A stretch of 55,458 bases of DNA from an uncultured Caulobacteraceae bacterium (GCA_903929535.1 CAIYVC010000147.1:1-55458), one strand, 5' to 3'. Numbered from the stretch's first letter, positions 8,565-17,644 are shown. Program-made: numbers and translations. The notes: generated by a model from the letters alone, not told the origin.

Positions 8565-9851
8565 CTACTTGGCGGCGGCCTCGACCTTGGCGTGGGCTTC
8601 CGAGCCGCCCACCGAATAGATAACCTGGCTGTTGCGGGTTTTCTGGAACTCGTCGAGCGTCTGGCCGCGCATGGCCGCATAGACGTGCAGGTTCGACACC
8701 CCTGACACCGCCGCCAGCTTCTCCAGCATGAAGAAGATGACGCCGTACTGCATCATCGCCCGCCAATCGAGGCGGCGGATCATGTCGCGCTCGTTCTCAG
8801 GCAGGCCGGCCTTGTCGAAGGCGGCTTCCGGATCGGCCTTGAAGGCGGCGCGATGCTCGGGCCTGACCAGATCGTGCAGGAAGCGGTTCAGCCGGTAGTA
8901 GGCGACGCTGCGGTCCAGATCGAAGGGATAGGTGCCCTCCAGCTTCTCGATGCCGCGCAGCTGCTCGTCCGCCTTGGCCCGCGCCGTCCTGGCCATCTCG
9001 GCCGACATGGGCTCGGCCTGGTTCTCGTAGATGGCGGTGCAGATCGCCGTCATCGAGGGCAGGTAGTAGGTCTTGTGAACGCAGTTGACCCCCGCGGACA
9101 GGGCGCCGCGGGCCAGCAGCCACATCACCACCTCGGAGCTTTCCATGCCGCCGAGGCGGGCGTGGTCGGCGTGGGTCAGGCGGGTCAGGGACACAGGATC
9201 GTTTTCCAGCAGCTCCAGGAATTCCTCGTCCCAGGCCGGGTTGTTGAAGCCGCAGCGCTCGCCCTGGACCTGGTGCGACAGGCCGCCGGTGGCGACCACC
9301 GCGACGTTGATGTCCTCGGGATAGCTCTCGATGGCGTTGCGCAGCGCCTGGCCCAGATTGTAGCAGCGGTTGGCGCTGGGCACGGGGAATTGCAGCACGC
9401 CCACCTGCAGCGGGATGATCGGGATCGGCCAGTCCGGCTCGTGCGGCATCAGCATCGACAGGGGCGAGAAGCAGCCGTGGTCCAGATCCCGGTTCTGGAA
9501 GAAGGACATGTCGAATTCGTCGGCCATCAGCGCCTTGCCGATGTGCCGGGCCAGCTTGCCGTGGCCCTTGATCGGCGGCAGATCGCGCCGCCCGCCGCCC
9601 TCGTCGGCCACGCGGTACTCCTCGCCGATGCCCAGGCAGAAGGCCGAGTAGTGGTCGAAGAAGAAGGAGCTCAGATGGTCGTTGTAGACCACGAACAGGG
9701 CGTCCGGCTTCTTCTCGCGCAGCCACTGCTGGATCGGCTCATAGGCCTGGAAGATCGGGGCCCAGACCGGATCGTCCTGCTTCTTGCCGTCGTAGGCGAA
9801 GCCGATGGTCGGGGTGTGGGACGTGGCGATCATGCCGAGGATGCGGGCCAC
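8565..9851 (-). CDS. desB: Gallate dioxygenase (fused LigB-LigA type extradiol dioxygenase)
   Basis: The predicted reaction is ring opening of gallate to 4-oxalomesaconate with Fe(II) and O2. The 428 residues match DesB/GalA in length and architecture: a LigB-like catalytic domain (about 1-285) fused to a LigA-like domain (about 310-410, with EAAFDKAGLPENERDMIRRLDW). Iron ligands are visible as His12 (MIATSH), His59 (VVYNDH) and a glutamate in GGMESSEVVMWL, probably Glu240. Active-site His125 (LDHGCF) and the base His193 (GGLSHQ) are present. A C-terminal extension rich in Ala follows. The gene ends an operon with two triple-SnoaL exported proteins, 70 bases downstream of the second. Substrate could be gallate, protocatechuate or a methoxygallate; fusion and length favour gallate. 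Other gallate-pathway enzymes (hydratase, aldolase) are not in the window, although a LigI-like amidohydrolase is 9 kb away. Confidence 0.85.
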   Translation of the reverse strand: MARILGMIATSHTPTIGFAYDGKKQDDPVWAPIFQAYEPIQQWLREKKPDALFVVYNDHLSSFFFDHYSAFCLGIGEEYRVADEGGGRRDLPPIKGHGKLARHIGKALMADEFDMSFFQNRDLDHGCFSPLSMLMPHEPDWPIPIIPLQVGVLQFPVPSANRCYNLGQALRNAIESYPEDINVAVVATGGLSHQVQGERCGFNNPAWDEEFLELLENDPVSLTRLTHADHARLGGMESSEVVMWLLARGALSAGVNCVHKTYYLPSMTAICTAIYENQAEPMSAEMARTARAKADEQLRGIEKLEGTYPFDLDRSVAYYRLNRFLHDLVRPEHRAAFKADPEAAFDKAGLPENERDMIRRLDWRAMMQYGVIFFMLEKLAAVSGVSNLHVYAAMRGQTLDEFQKTRNSQVIYSVGGSEAHAKVEAAAK

Positions 9852-9921
9852 TTAAGCCTCCTATCGAAGAGAACCGGCGGACCCGAAAGCCCGCCGCCGT
9901 TATACGCCTAAACGCTGCGCC

Positions 9922-12045
9922 TTAGCGCACCGGAACGTGGTGCTTGGCCTCCAGATCAGCCTCGCAGGTCTTGATGTCGGGGCAGTAGTTGGGCGGCTCC
10001 TTGCCGGTCACTGGGTTCTTGTAGTTGAACCACATCGGCTTGATGTTCGGCCAGATCACCGCGTTTTCCGGATCCCGGGAGTGGTCGTCGATACCGTAGA
10101 AGCGGATCTTCATCTTGGTGATCCGGTCATAGTCCGGGTCCGAGGCGCCGGGGGGCGGGATCTTGTGGGTGTCGGCGACGGTATCGCCCCACTTGGACCA
10201 GCCCTCCTTGTAGGTCTTGGAAGACCAATAGGGCTCCTCGATGGAGACGACATCAGCCTTCCAGACGCCGTTCACGACCTTGAACTGGTCGTTGTACATG
10301 GCCCCGGACAAGACGCCCGGCATGTCGGGATCGACGCTGAAGCTGTGCAGGCGGGTGTGCTCGACCGACGACTTGCCGTCCTCGGAGACCACGATCACCG
10401 GCTGGAACATCATCCGCCCGCCCCAGCTGAAGCGGGGGTGCGGCAGGGGCTCGTCGCCCCAGCTGGTCTCGCACTTGGCGATGTGTTCGGCGCCGATGCA
10501 GAAGCCCAGGGCCTGTTTCCCGCGCCAGCCGTCCTTGGTGTAGAGGCGGCCCTCGTTGAGGAAATCGTTGTCCACCAGGAAGAAGCCGAAGGCGTGGGTC
10601 ATGTTATCCGACGCGTCATAGCCGTAGGAGCGCGACAGGCGCCGCTTAGCGTCGGCGATGCCGGCGGTCATGTCCTTGGCCGCGGGCGCGGCGGACGCCG
10701 CGCCGCCCGAGGCAGGCAGCAGGGGCGAAGCCGCCGCCACCTTTGACCCGGCGGGCAGAACCACCGGCTTTCCGGTCACCGGATGGGTTTGGAAGAAGAC
10801 CGGGATCACGCCGTCGCCCATCTTGTCGCCGGCGGGCGCGGGCTTGTCTGGGGCGAAACCGGCGGCGGGGGCCGGGGTCTCGATGCGGCTCTTGTTCCAG
10901 CCCTCGTAGTAGTCGGTCATCTGGGTCGGGAAGACGCGCATCTCGCGGATGCGCCACTTGCCGTCGGCGCCCTTGACGAAGCTGTTGACGAAGGTCGCCA
11001 GGCCGAGCCGCGCCATCTGGGTGTCGTTGTCGCCCAGTTCACGCCATTCCACGCCGCGCATCTGGGCGGTCTTGCCGTCGGCGGAGATCGAGACGGTCAT
11101 GTCGAACTTGGGCCGCTCGTTGAGCTGGCCCTTCTTCAGGCCGGGCGGGCCCAGGCGCTCGAAGGAATGGCGGATGCTCTTGGCCCCGACATAGACCCCG
11201 ACGTCCGCATCCTCCAGAACCGCGTCGGCGGTGAACAGGTCGCCCGCGTCGTCCCACATCTTGCGGTCGGCGTAGTAGCCGAAGGCGTTGTTCAGGTTGC
11301 GGATGTTGTCTTCGTCGTTGAGCGCGGTGATGCGCCTGTTGAGGTCGGCCAGGGCGGCGGCGGGCGCGCCCTTCAGGGCCGGGATTTCCATCTTGGCCGG
11401 CACGGCGGGCACGGGGATCGAGGCGTTGAAGGCGGTGAAGTGGAAGGGCACGAACGGCACTTCCCCGGCGGTCGTCCAGCCGTCCTTGTAGGTCCCGGCG
11501 GCGTAGGGATAGTAGTGGAGCGTGCCGATCTTCCAGACACCGTTCTCCTTCACATACCGGTTCTCCATCACCCCGATGCCCCAGCCGGGCAGGCTGTCAG
11601 GGCCGCCGAACTGGCCGTTCATGGTGACTTCGGAATAGCGGCCCTTGGCCGACTGGCCGTCGGCGGACAGGTGCACGACCGGGGTGTCGATCAGCTCGGC
11701 GCGCACGCCGCCGGGGGCCAAGCCCTCGCGCTTGCTCCAGCGGCCCGACAGGTACTTGTCGATGGCGGCGGGGCCGCTGACTGTCTCCTTGCCCCAGATC
11801 AGCTGACCCTTGGCCGAGAACAGGGCGCTCATCTGGCTCCACAGGCCGTACTGCGCGTACTGGGCGTAGGTCATCTGCAGCTTCTTGACCGCGCGCAGGT
11901 CCTCCATGCGCTGCACGTCCAGGGACAGCCGGGCGACCTTGGCGGCATCGTCCTGCGGGGCGGCCGGAGCGGCGGCCAGCGCCGGGGCCGCGAAGGCCAG
12001 GGCCGCCGCACAGGCGCCCATCGTCAACAGGCGTTTCGAGATCAT
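9922..12045 (-). CDS. Exported protein with three SnoaL-like domains (copy 2)
   Basis: The 707-residue product has a Sec signal peptide (MISKRLLTMGACAAALAFAA, cleavage near ALAAA). It then carries three repeats that each look like SnoaL/NTF2-type cone folds, at roughly 45-190, 238-385 and 455-620. Each repeat opens with a helix plus a D/E-containing 'MW..A.LF..D' pattern (LWSQMSALFSAKG; KMWDDAGDLFTADAVLED; DNDFLNEGRLYTKDGW). Each closes with VWKI / KWRIREM / VWKADV strands. Pro/Ala linkers join repeats 2 and 3. The C-terminus has WPNIKPMWFNYKNP and two cysteines (YCPDIKTC), suggesting a periplasmic disulfide. It is a paralogue of the gene just upstream (32 bases away in the same operon). SnoaL-fold proteins include isomerases, dehydratases and ligand binders, so a role on aromatic esters or lactones is possible but unproven. 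Confidence 0.75.
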   Translation of the reverse strand: MISKRLLTMGACAAALAFAAPALAAAPAAPQDDAAKVARLSLDVQRMEDLRAVKKLQMTYAQYAQYGLWSQMSALFSAKGQLIWGKETVSGPAAIDKYLSGRWSKREGLAPGGVRAELIDTPVVHLSADGQSAKGRYSEVTMNGQFGGPDSLPGWGIGVMENRYVKENGVWKIGTLHYYPYAAGTYKDGWTTAGEVPFVPFHFTAFNASIPVPAVPAKMEIPALKGAPAAALADLNRRITALNDEDNIRNLNNAFGYYADRKMWDDAGDLFTADAVLEDADVGVYVGAKSIRHSFERLGPPGLKKGQLNERPKFDMTVSISADGKTAQMRGVEWRELGDNDTQMARLGLATFVNSFVKGADGKWRIREMRVFPTQMTDYYEGWNKSRIETPAPAAGFAPDKPAPAGDKMGDGVIPVFFQTHPVTGKPVVLPAGSKVAAASPLLPASGGAASAAPAAKDMTAGIADAKRRLSRSYGYDASDNMTHAFGFFLVDNDFLNEGRLYTKDGWRGKQALGFCIGAEHIAKCETSWGDEPLPHPRFSWGGRMMFQPVIVVSEDGKSSVEHTRLHSFSVDPDMPGVLSGAMYNDQFKVVNGVWKADVVSIEEPYWSSKTYKEGWSKWGDTVADTHKIPPPGASDPDYDRITKMKIRFYGIDDHSRDPENAVIWPNIKPMWFNYKNPVTGKEPPNYCPDIKTCEADLEAKHHVPVR

Positions 12046-12076
12046 GGGAGTTCCTCCGGTGATGGCCGTGTTCTGG

Positions 12077-14188
12077 TTATGGGATCTTGCCGGCTTCGAG
12101 CGCCGGTTCGCAGGTCTTCAGGTCGGGACAATAGAGGGGCGGCAGGCGACCGCTGACGGGGTTCTTGTAGGAGAACCATACGGGCTTGATGTCGGGCCAG
12201 CGGATCACGTCGTTCGGCGGGATCGAGCCGTGGTGGCGCAGCGCCAGGCCCGCGCGCGGGATGTCCGGCGGGAAGTTGCCGATCGGCGCGACCGCCTGCT
12301 TGATCGGGGGGATGGTCTTGGGCTCGCCGAACTTGCGCGACCAGCCCGCCGCATAGCTCCAGGACTCCAGGAAGGGTTGATCGGGGGCCGCCACATCGAA
12401 CTTCCAGACCCCGTCCACCCGCTTGGCGGCGTTGTTGGGATAGAGGCCGTCATAGACCCCGACGCCGTAGGCGGTGGAGGTGTCCAGGTGCAGCAGATAG
12501 TTTCGCATCCGCGCCGACTGGCCATCCCCGGCCACGTCGATCACCGACTGGATCAGCCAGTGGGTGGTGGAGAAGACCCGCGGCAGGGCGGCCACGCCGT
12601 CGTAGTTGGTCTCGCAGGCCTCGGTGTGCTCGGGCCCGATACAGAAGGCCACCGCCGCCTTGGAGCGCCAGCCGTCCTTGGCCATCAGTTGGCCCAGGTC
12701 ATGCCACTGCTGGTCGTCGATATCGTGGCCCAGCGCATGGCTGACGTTGTCGGCGCCGATATAGGCGGTCGTCAGGGACAGACGGCGGGCGGCTTCGGCG
12801 ATGGCGGCGTTGATCGCGGTCGGAAGCGGGCGGGCGGCGGCGCCCTTGGCGGGAGGCAACAGGGCGCCTGACCCCACGGTTCCGGCTCCGACAGGCACAA
12901 CCACCGCTTTGCCGGTGACGGGATTGGGTTCGTAGAAGACCGGGATTGCGCCCTCGGTCAGGGCGCCCTTGTCGGCGGCCGGCGTGGGCTTGCCGGGCGC
13001 GGCGGCGCCGGTGGCGGGGGGCGGGGCCAGGCGGTTCTTGTGCCAGCCTTGATAGTAGTCGGTGGCCATGATCGGGAAGCTGCGCATCTCGCGGATGCGC
13101 CACTTGCCGTCCGGTCCGCGCACGAAACGGTTCTCGAAGACGGCGAGGCCCCAGGAGGCGGTCGCCGCGTCGTAGTCGCCGAGCATGGCGAACTCGGTCC
13201 CCCGCACCCGCGCCGTGCGGCCATCAGGGGCCACCGTCACGCTCTCATTGAAGTAGAGGCGGTTGTTGAGCTGGCCGCGCTTCAGACCCTGCGGACCAAA
13301 CCGTTCATAGGACTGGCGGATCGCTTTGGAGCCGGTCCAGACGCCTGTGTCCGCCTCTTCCAGCACCGCGCCCGAAGCGAACAGGTCCGAGGCGTCGTCC
13401 CACATCTTGCGGTCGATGTAGTAGCCGTAGGCGTTCTGCAGGTTGAGGACCTTGTCCTCGTCGTTCAGCCGCTGGATGCGCCGGGCGAGCCCGGCCAGGG
13501 CGGCGGCGGGCGCGCCTTTCAAGGCGGGGATGGCCATGTCGGCAGGGATCGGCGGAATCGGCGTTCCGGCCTGCTCGGCCGTGAAGTGGTGCGGGAGGGT
13601 GGCCAGGGTCGGGCCGACGCTCTTCCAGCCGGTCTCGTACGACCCTTCGCTGAGCGGGCTGTAGCGCAGATTGGCAATCTTCCAGACGCCGCCAACCTTG
13701 ACGTAGTCGTTCTCCATCTGCCCTTCCGCCCAGCCGGCGGCGCCGCCGTACTGCCCGAGCAGCGAAAACTGGTACCAGCGGCCCTTGGCGGTCTTGCCGT
13801 CGACGGCGAGGTTGAGCACCGGGGCGTCCACCAGCTGGGTGTGCAGCTGACCGGCGATCAACCCCTCATGCCCGCCGCCCCACCTGGCCTTGTAGAAGGC
13901 GGCGATGGCCGCAGGGCCCTTGGATGTCTCAGCGCCGTAGGCCGCGACACCGTCTTCGGCGAATAGGGACGCCATCTGCGTCCACAGCGCAGCCTGGGAA
14001 TACTGGGCGTAGGCGGTCTGGAGCTTGCGGACGGCGCGGATGTCTTCGGTGCGCTGGACCTCAAGCGACAGGCGGGCGATGCGGGCGGAGGAGGCGTCGG
14101 CGGCGCGGGCGGGGGCCAGGCCGAGAGCGGCGAAGCACAGACCGACCACAGCGGCGGCGCGCCAGCTCTTCCACAGCCTCCCGACCAT
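12077..14188 (-). CDS. Exported protein with three SnoaL-like domains (copy 1)
   Basis: First gene of the gallate-dioxygenase operon. The product (about 703 residues) has a signal peptide ending APARA and the same plan as its downstream paralogue: SnoaL-like repeats near 40-185, 235-380 and 450-610, Pro/Ala linkers, and a shared C-terminus (IRWPDIKPVWFSYKNPVSG, then YCPDLKTC). Repeat 2 is the best conserved between the copies (EDK.LNLQNAYGYYIDRKMWDDASDLF). Two adjacent ATGs exist at 14191 and 14188. GGGGGA lies better spaced for the second, so 14188 is used. Transcription probably starts in the 201-base divergent region shared with the NHL protein, which contains a GTATAC palindrome at 14309. 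No characterised homologue comes to mind; the export signal plus operon link to a ring-cleaving dioxygenase suggests handling of an aromatic precursor outside the cytoplasm. Confidence 0.75.
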   Translation of the reverse strand: MVGRLWKSWRAAAVVGLCFAALGLAPARAADASSARIARLSLEVQRTEDIRAVRKLQTAYAQYSQAALWTQMASLFAEDGVAAYGAETSKGPAAIAAFYKARWGGGHEGLIAGQLHTQLVDAPVLNLAVDGKTAKGRWYQFSLLGQYGGAAGWAEGQMENDYVKVGGVWKIANLRYSPLSEGSYETGWKSVGPTLATLPHHFTAEQAGTPIPPIPADMAIPALKGAPAAALAGLARRIQRLNDEDKVLNLQNAYGYYIDRKMWDDASDLFASGAVLEEADTGVWTGSKAIRQSYERFGPQGLKRGQLNNRLYFNESVTVAPDGRTARVRGTEFAMLGDYDAATASWGLAVFENRFVRGPDGKWRIREMRSFPIMATDYYQGWHKNRLAPPPATGAAAPGKPTPAADKGALTEGAIPVFYEPNPVTGKAVVVPVGAGTVGSGALLPPAKGAAARPLPTAINAAIAEAARRLSLTTAYIGADNVSHALGHDIDDQQWHDLGQLMAKDGWRSKAAVAFCIGPEHTEACETNYDGVAALPRVFSTTHWLIQSVIDVAGDGQSARMRNYLLHLDTSTAYGVGVYDGLYPNNAAKRVDGVWKFDVAAPDQPFLESWSYAAGWSRKFGEPKTIPPIKQAVAPIGNFPPDIPRAGLALRHHGSIPPNDVIRWPDIKPVWFSYKNPVSGRLPPLYCPDLKTCEPALEAGKIP

Positions 14189-14308
14189 CATTTCCCCCGA
14201 CCTGACTGTTCTTTATCTCGCCGCTCTCCGTCGCCGGGGCCGCGTTGTAATCCGCTAGAAACAGAAACGCGCGAGGGCTGGCAATCCCTTTCGTGCGCTA
14301 ATCGCGCG

Positions 14309-14314
14309 GTATAC
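14309..14314. promoter_or_regulatory. Candidate GTATAC operator in divergent intergenic region
   Basis: GTATAC within CGCGGTATACATCCG lies between the leftward triple-SnoaL/gallate operon and the rightward NHL-protein gene. The same hexamer occurs at the middle of a 12-base palindrome at 32843-32854 and again at 48031-48036, each time between divergent catabolic operons. GTATAC-centred palindromes are typical of GntR-family (FadR/VanR group) regulators. Here the flanks are only partly symmetric, so this is a weak call. Confidence 0.3.
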
Positions 14315-14389
14315 ATCCGGCGATGATGGACACCGTTCTCCGATCGTGCATCAACGGGACAAAATGAAGTGTCCATGGAGGAGGACCGC

Positions 14390-15463
14390 GTGAAGAAAAC
14401 CCTGTTTGCACTGGCGGCGTTGCTGATGGCCGGACCGGCCTTCGGGCAAGGCACGACCGCCGCGGATATCCCGTTCACCTCGACCCCCGGTTGGCCCCAG
14501 GAACTGCCCAACGGGCAGAACTTCGGCGAGACCCCCGGCGTGGCGACGGATTCCAAGGGCAATGTCTATGTCGCCTCGCGCTCGAGCCCCAATGTGGCGG
14601 GCCCGGCCTTCGGCGCGGCGGCCGGTCAGCTCTTCGAGTTCACCAAGGAAGGCAAGTTCATCCGGGAGATCGGCAAGGGCCTCTACGGCTGGTCCGAGAT
14701 CCACAGCGTGCGCATCGACCGCTTCGACAACATCTGGGCCATCGACAAGGGCTCGGACATGGTCATCGAGTTCAACCAGGCCGGCCGGGTGGTCAAGGTA
14801 TTCGGGCGCAAGAAGGAGGCGGAGGAAGATCCGCACGCCTGGCAGAACCTGAACCCGCCGTTGCCGCCGCTGGAGTCCAGCTTCCGCGCCCCGACCGACA
14901 TCGCCTGGGACTCTAAGGACAACATCTACATCTCGGACGGCTACACCAACTCGCGCGTCGCCAAGTTCGACAAGGACGGCAACTTCGTGAAGATGTGGGG
15001 GACCCCCGGCGACAAGCCCGGTCAGTTCAACCTTCCCCACGCCATCGTCATCGACAAGAACGACAACGTCTACGTCGGCGACCGCACCAACCACCGGGTG
15101 CAGGTGTTCGACACCGACGGCAACTTCAAGCGCCTGTTCTCGGTTGACGTGCCGCCCGACCCCACCACCAAGGCGACGAACGGCTCCACGCCCACGGGCG
15201 CCCTGCTGAAGCAATGGATCGGCGCGCCCAACTCGCTGTGCATCCCGCCCGACAACCCCAACGTGCTGTTCCTGGGCGAGTCGACCTATCCGGGGCGCAT
15301 CTTCAAACTGCGTCTGGACGGAACCATCATCGGCACCTTCGGCAAGTCGGGCCGCATCCTGGGCACCTTCTCCGGCGCGCACGGTCTGGCCTGCCCGTCA
15401 GAGCACCTGCTCTATGTGGCCGAGACCTCCAACTGGCGCATCCAGCAGGTCCACCTGAAGTAG
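14390..15463 (+). CDS. Exported NHL-repeat beta-propeller protein
   Basis: A 357-residue secreted protein: signal peptide MKKTLFALAALLMAGPAFGQ, then NHL-type repeats forming a six-bladed beta-propeller. The repeats are visible as recurring G(V/I)A.D..GN(V/I)Y(V/I)(A/S/G)D...(H/S)RV..F...G.F blocks (DSKDNIYISDGYTNSRVAKF; DKNDNVYVGDRTNHRVQVFD). Such propellers include lactonases, peptidylglycine-amidating lyase-like enzymes and ligand-binding proteins. No catalytic set was recognised. The start is GTG at 14390 because GGAGGAGG ends five bases before it and translation from there begins exactly at the signal peptide. An upstream in-frame ATG (14375) overlaps that Shine-Dalgarno. The gene is monocistronic, ends in a bidirectional terminator, and is divergent from the gallate operon, so co-regulation is plausible. 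Confidence 0.8.
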   Translation: MKKTLFALAALLMAGPAFGQGTTAADIPFTSTPGWPQELPNGQNFGETPGVATDSKGNVYVASRSSPNVAGPAFGAAAGQLFEFTKEGKFIREIGKGLYGWSEIHSVRIDRFDNIWAIDKGSDMVIEFNQAGRVVKVFGRKKEAEEDPHAWQNLNPPLPPLESSFRAPTDIAWDSKDNIYISDGYTNSRVAKFDKDGNFVKMWGTPGDKPGQFNLPHAIVIDKNDNVYVGDRTNHRVQVFDTDGNFKRLFSVDVPPDPTTKATNGSTPTGALLKQWIGAPNSLCIPPDNPNVLFLGESTYPGRIFKLRLDGTIIGTFGKSGRILGTFSGAHGLACPSEHLLYVAETSNWRIQQVHLK

Positions 15464-15485
15464 GGCCAGCGTAGATTGAGACTTC

Positions 15486-15514
15486 AAAGGCCGGCGGGCG
15501 ACCGCCGGCCTTTT
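15486..15514. terminator. Bidirectional intrinsic terminator
   Basis: AAAGGCCGGCGG, a four-base loop and CCGCCGGCCTTTT make a perfect stem with A/T tails on both sides. It lies between the convergent NHL-protein gene and the 2-hydroxyacid dehydrogenase gene, so it can end both transcripts. Confidence 0.85.
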
Positions 15515-16471
15515 CTATTTGCCCGGCGACAGCACCCTGAGCGGCTTGCCGTCCATGAAGCCGAGGATGTCCTCTACAGCCTCTCGATAGAAGACCGCGT
15601 AGTTCTCCTGGGTCACATAGCCGATGTGGGGGGTCAGGACGGTGCGCGGCGCCGAGCGCAGGGGGTGATCCTTGGGCAGGGGTTCCTGGTCGAACACGTC
15701 CAGCCCGGCGCCGGCGATGGTTCCGGCCTTCAGCGCCGCCACTAGCGCCGCCTCATCGATGATCGGGCCGCGCGAGGTGTTGATCAGGTAGGCGGAGGGC
15801 TTCATGCGGGCCAGCTGCAGCGCGCCGATCAGGCCCTGGGTGCGGGCCGACAGCACAAGCTGGATGGTGATGAAATCCGAACGGGCCATCAGGTCGTCCA
15901 GCGAGGTGGCCAGTTCGGCGCCTTCCTCGGCGCAGCGCTCCGCCGTCAGGTTCTGGCTCCAGGCCAGGATCGGCATGTCGAAGGCGCGGCCGTAGCGGGC
16001 CATCATCGACCCCAGCCGCCCCAGCCCGACGACGCCGAGCGTGCGTCCTGAAAGACTGGCGCCGACCCCGAGTTGCCAACCGCCCTCGCGCACCGAGCGG
16101 TCCTCGACCGTCACATCCCGCGCCAGCGCCATCAGCAGAGCCCAGGCGATTTCCGGCGCGCCGTTGGTCAGGCTCTGGGTGCCGCAGACGGTGACGCCCC
16201 GCGCATTGGCGGCGGCGATGTCGACCGAGGCGTTGCGCATCCCGGTGGTGATGATCAGGCGCAGATTGGGCAGGGCGTCGATCAGGGCCTTGGGGAAGGG
16301 CGTACGCTCGCGCATCAGCAGCACGGCGTCGAACGGCGCCAGGGTTTCGGCCAGGGTTTCCGGCGCCAGAACCTCGCGGAACACCCCGATCTCGGCGCGC
16401 GCCTGCACGGCGCTCCAATCGGCGCTCGACAGGGCCACGCCCTGAAAGTCGTCCAGGATCGCGATGCGCAT
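15515..16471 (-). CDS. D-isomer-specific 2-hydroxyacid dehydrogenase
   Basis: A 318-residue NAD(P)-dependent reductase of 2-keto acids, of the glyoxylate/hydroxypyruvate/phosphoglycerate dehydrogenase superfamily. The nucleotide-binding motif is VVGLGRLGSMMARYG. The catalytic Arg is in the segment NTSRGPIIDEAAL, the acidic partner follows in AGAGLDVFDQEPLP, and the His base is in LTPHIGYVT. No signal peptide. The start at 16471 (MRIAILDDFQG) is preferred over an in-frame ATG 42 bases upstream because GGGGAA precedes it at good spacing and the family begins there. It is divergent from the dehydrogenase-MFS-amidohydrolase operon, and given the glycolate and glyoxylate genes elsewhere in the window it could act on glyoxylate or hydroxypyruvate. 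The substrate cannot be read from sequence. Confidence 0.85.
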   Translation of the reverse strand: MRIAILDDFQGVALSSADWSAVQARAEIGVFREVLAPETLAETLAPFDAVLLMRERTPFPKALIDALPNLRLIITTGMRNASVDIAAANARGVTVCGTQSLTNGAPEIAWALLMALARDVTVEDRSVREGGWQLGVGASLSGRTLGVVGLGRLGSMMARYGRAFDMPILAWSQNLTAERCAEEGAELATSLDDLMARSDFITIQLVLSARTQGLIGALQLARMKPSAYLINTSRGPIIDEAALVAALKAGTIAGAGLDVFDQEPLPKDHPLRSAPRTVLTPHIGYVTQENYAVFYREAVEDILGFMDGKPLRVLSPGK

Positions 16472-16582
16472 GGCGTTTCCCCGTTTCGCTGTGGCCCCGA
16501 TTTTCGCCGACAAGGGTGTATCGAATTTCGGATCGCCAACCTATGGTCCCGACCTTCTCGAAGCGGGATTTTTGAGGCGGCG

Positions 16583-17644
16583 ATGCGTTTATTGGTTCTT
16601 CCGGGCGACGGCATCGGTCCGGAAATCACGGCCGCCACGGTGGCGGTGCTCGAGGCGGCTTCGCAGCGCTTCGGCCTGGGCCTGGAGCTCACGCACGACA
16701 TCGTTGGCCACGCCAGCCTCAAGCAATACGGCGCCACCGTGCGGCCCGAACTGCTGACCATGGCCCGCGAGCGCGATGGGGTGGTGCTGGGGCCCGCCGC
16801 CACCTTCGACTTCAAGGACGAGGCCAAGGGCGAGATCAATCCGTCCATGTACCTGCGCAAGAACCTGGACCTGTTCGCCAACATCCGCCCGGCGCGCACC
16901 TATCCGGGCCTGCCGACACGCTTCCCACCCTTCGACCTGGTGGTCGTGCGCGAGAATACCGAAGGCTTCTACGCCGACCGCAACATGGCCCAGGGCAACG
17001 GCGAGATCCTGGTCACCGAGGACGTGTCTATCGCCATGCGCCGGATCACCCGGCAATGCTGTGCGCGGATTGCCCGCGCGGCCTTCGAGTTGGCGGAGCG
17101 GCGCGGCAAGCACGTGACCATCGTGCACAAGGCCAATGTGCTGAAGATCGGCGACGGCATGTTCATCGAGGAATGCCGCAAGGTCGCCGCCGAGCATCCG
17201 GGCGTGACGGTGGACGACATCATCGTCGACGCCATGATGGCCCATGTGGTGCGCGCGCCCGACCGCTTCGACGTGGTGGTGACCACCAACATGTTCGGCG
17301 ACATCCTGTCGGACCTGACCGCCGAGATGTCCGGCAGCCTCGGCTTGGGCGGCTCGGTCAACGCCGGGACCGACTACGCCATGGCGCAAGCCGCGCACGG
17401 CTCGGCGCCGGACATCGCCGGGCGTGATATCGCCAACCCCTTCTCCCTGATCCTGTCGGGCGCCCTGCTGCTGGACTGGCACGGACGGCGCAGGCATCTG
17501 CCGGCCTTTGAGCAGGCGGCGCGGGCGATCGAGACGGCGGTGGAGCAGGCGTTCGGCGCGGGCGAAGTCACGGCGGACGTCGGCGGCAAGCTCGGCACCC
17601 GCAAGACCGGGGAAGCCTTGGCGGCGCGGCTGCTGGCGGGCTAG
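16583..17644 (+). CDS. Isocitrate/isopropylmalate/tartrate-type dehydrogenase
   Basis: The 353-residue product belongs to the beta-decarboxylating dehydrogenase family, which oxidises and decarboxylates 2-hydroxy dicarboxylic acids with NAD(P)+ and a divalent metal. Family marks are LPGDGIGPEIT near the N-terminus, the substrate loop VVRENTEGFYADR, the metal/cofactor block VVVTTNMFGDILSDLTAEMS and the NAD-binding HGSAPDIAGRDIANP. The start ATG 16583 has GAGG five bases upstream. It begins an operon with an MFS carrier (47 bases on) and a LigI-like amidohydrolase. That context argues for a catabolic hydroxy-diacid such as tartrate, a malate homologue or an aromatic ring-cleavage product, and against leucine biosynthesis. 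It is cytoplasmic. Exact substrate unknown. Confidence 0.85.
   Translation: MRLLVLPGDGIGPEITAATVAVLEAASQRFGLGLELTHDIVGHASLKQYGATVRPELLTMARERDGVVLGPAATFDFKDEAKGEINPSMYLRKNLDLFANIRPARTYPGLPTRFPPFDLVVVRENTEGFYADRNMAQGNGEILVTEDVSIAMRRITRQCCARIARAAFELAERRGKHVTIVHKANVLKIGDGMFIEECRKVAAEHPGVTVDDIIVDAMMAHVVRAPDRFDVVVTTNMFGDILSDLTAEMSGSLGLGGSVNAGTDYAMAQAAHGSAPDIAGRDIANPFSLILSGALLLDWHGRRRHLPAFEQAARAIETAVEQAFGAGEVTADVGGKLGTRKTGEALAARLLAG

Noticed and set aside
10783-12156. Long rightward open frame opposite the triple-SnoaL gene
   Set aside because: Gly/Val/Arg-rich sequence without motifs or signals; it is the usual antisense shadow in GC-rich DNA, while the leftward frame has signal peptide and repeated domains.
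16073-16582. Upstream extension of the isocitrate/isopropylmalate-type dehydrogenase
   Set aside because: The extension is antisense to the 2-hydroxyacid dehydrogenase; GAGG and the family start place the ATG at 16583.
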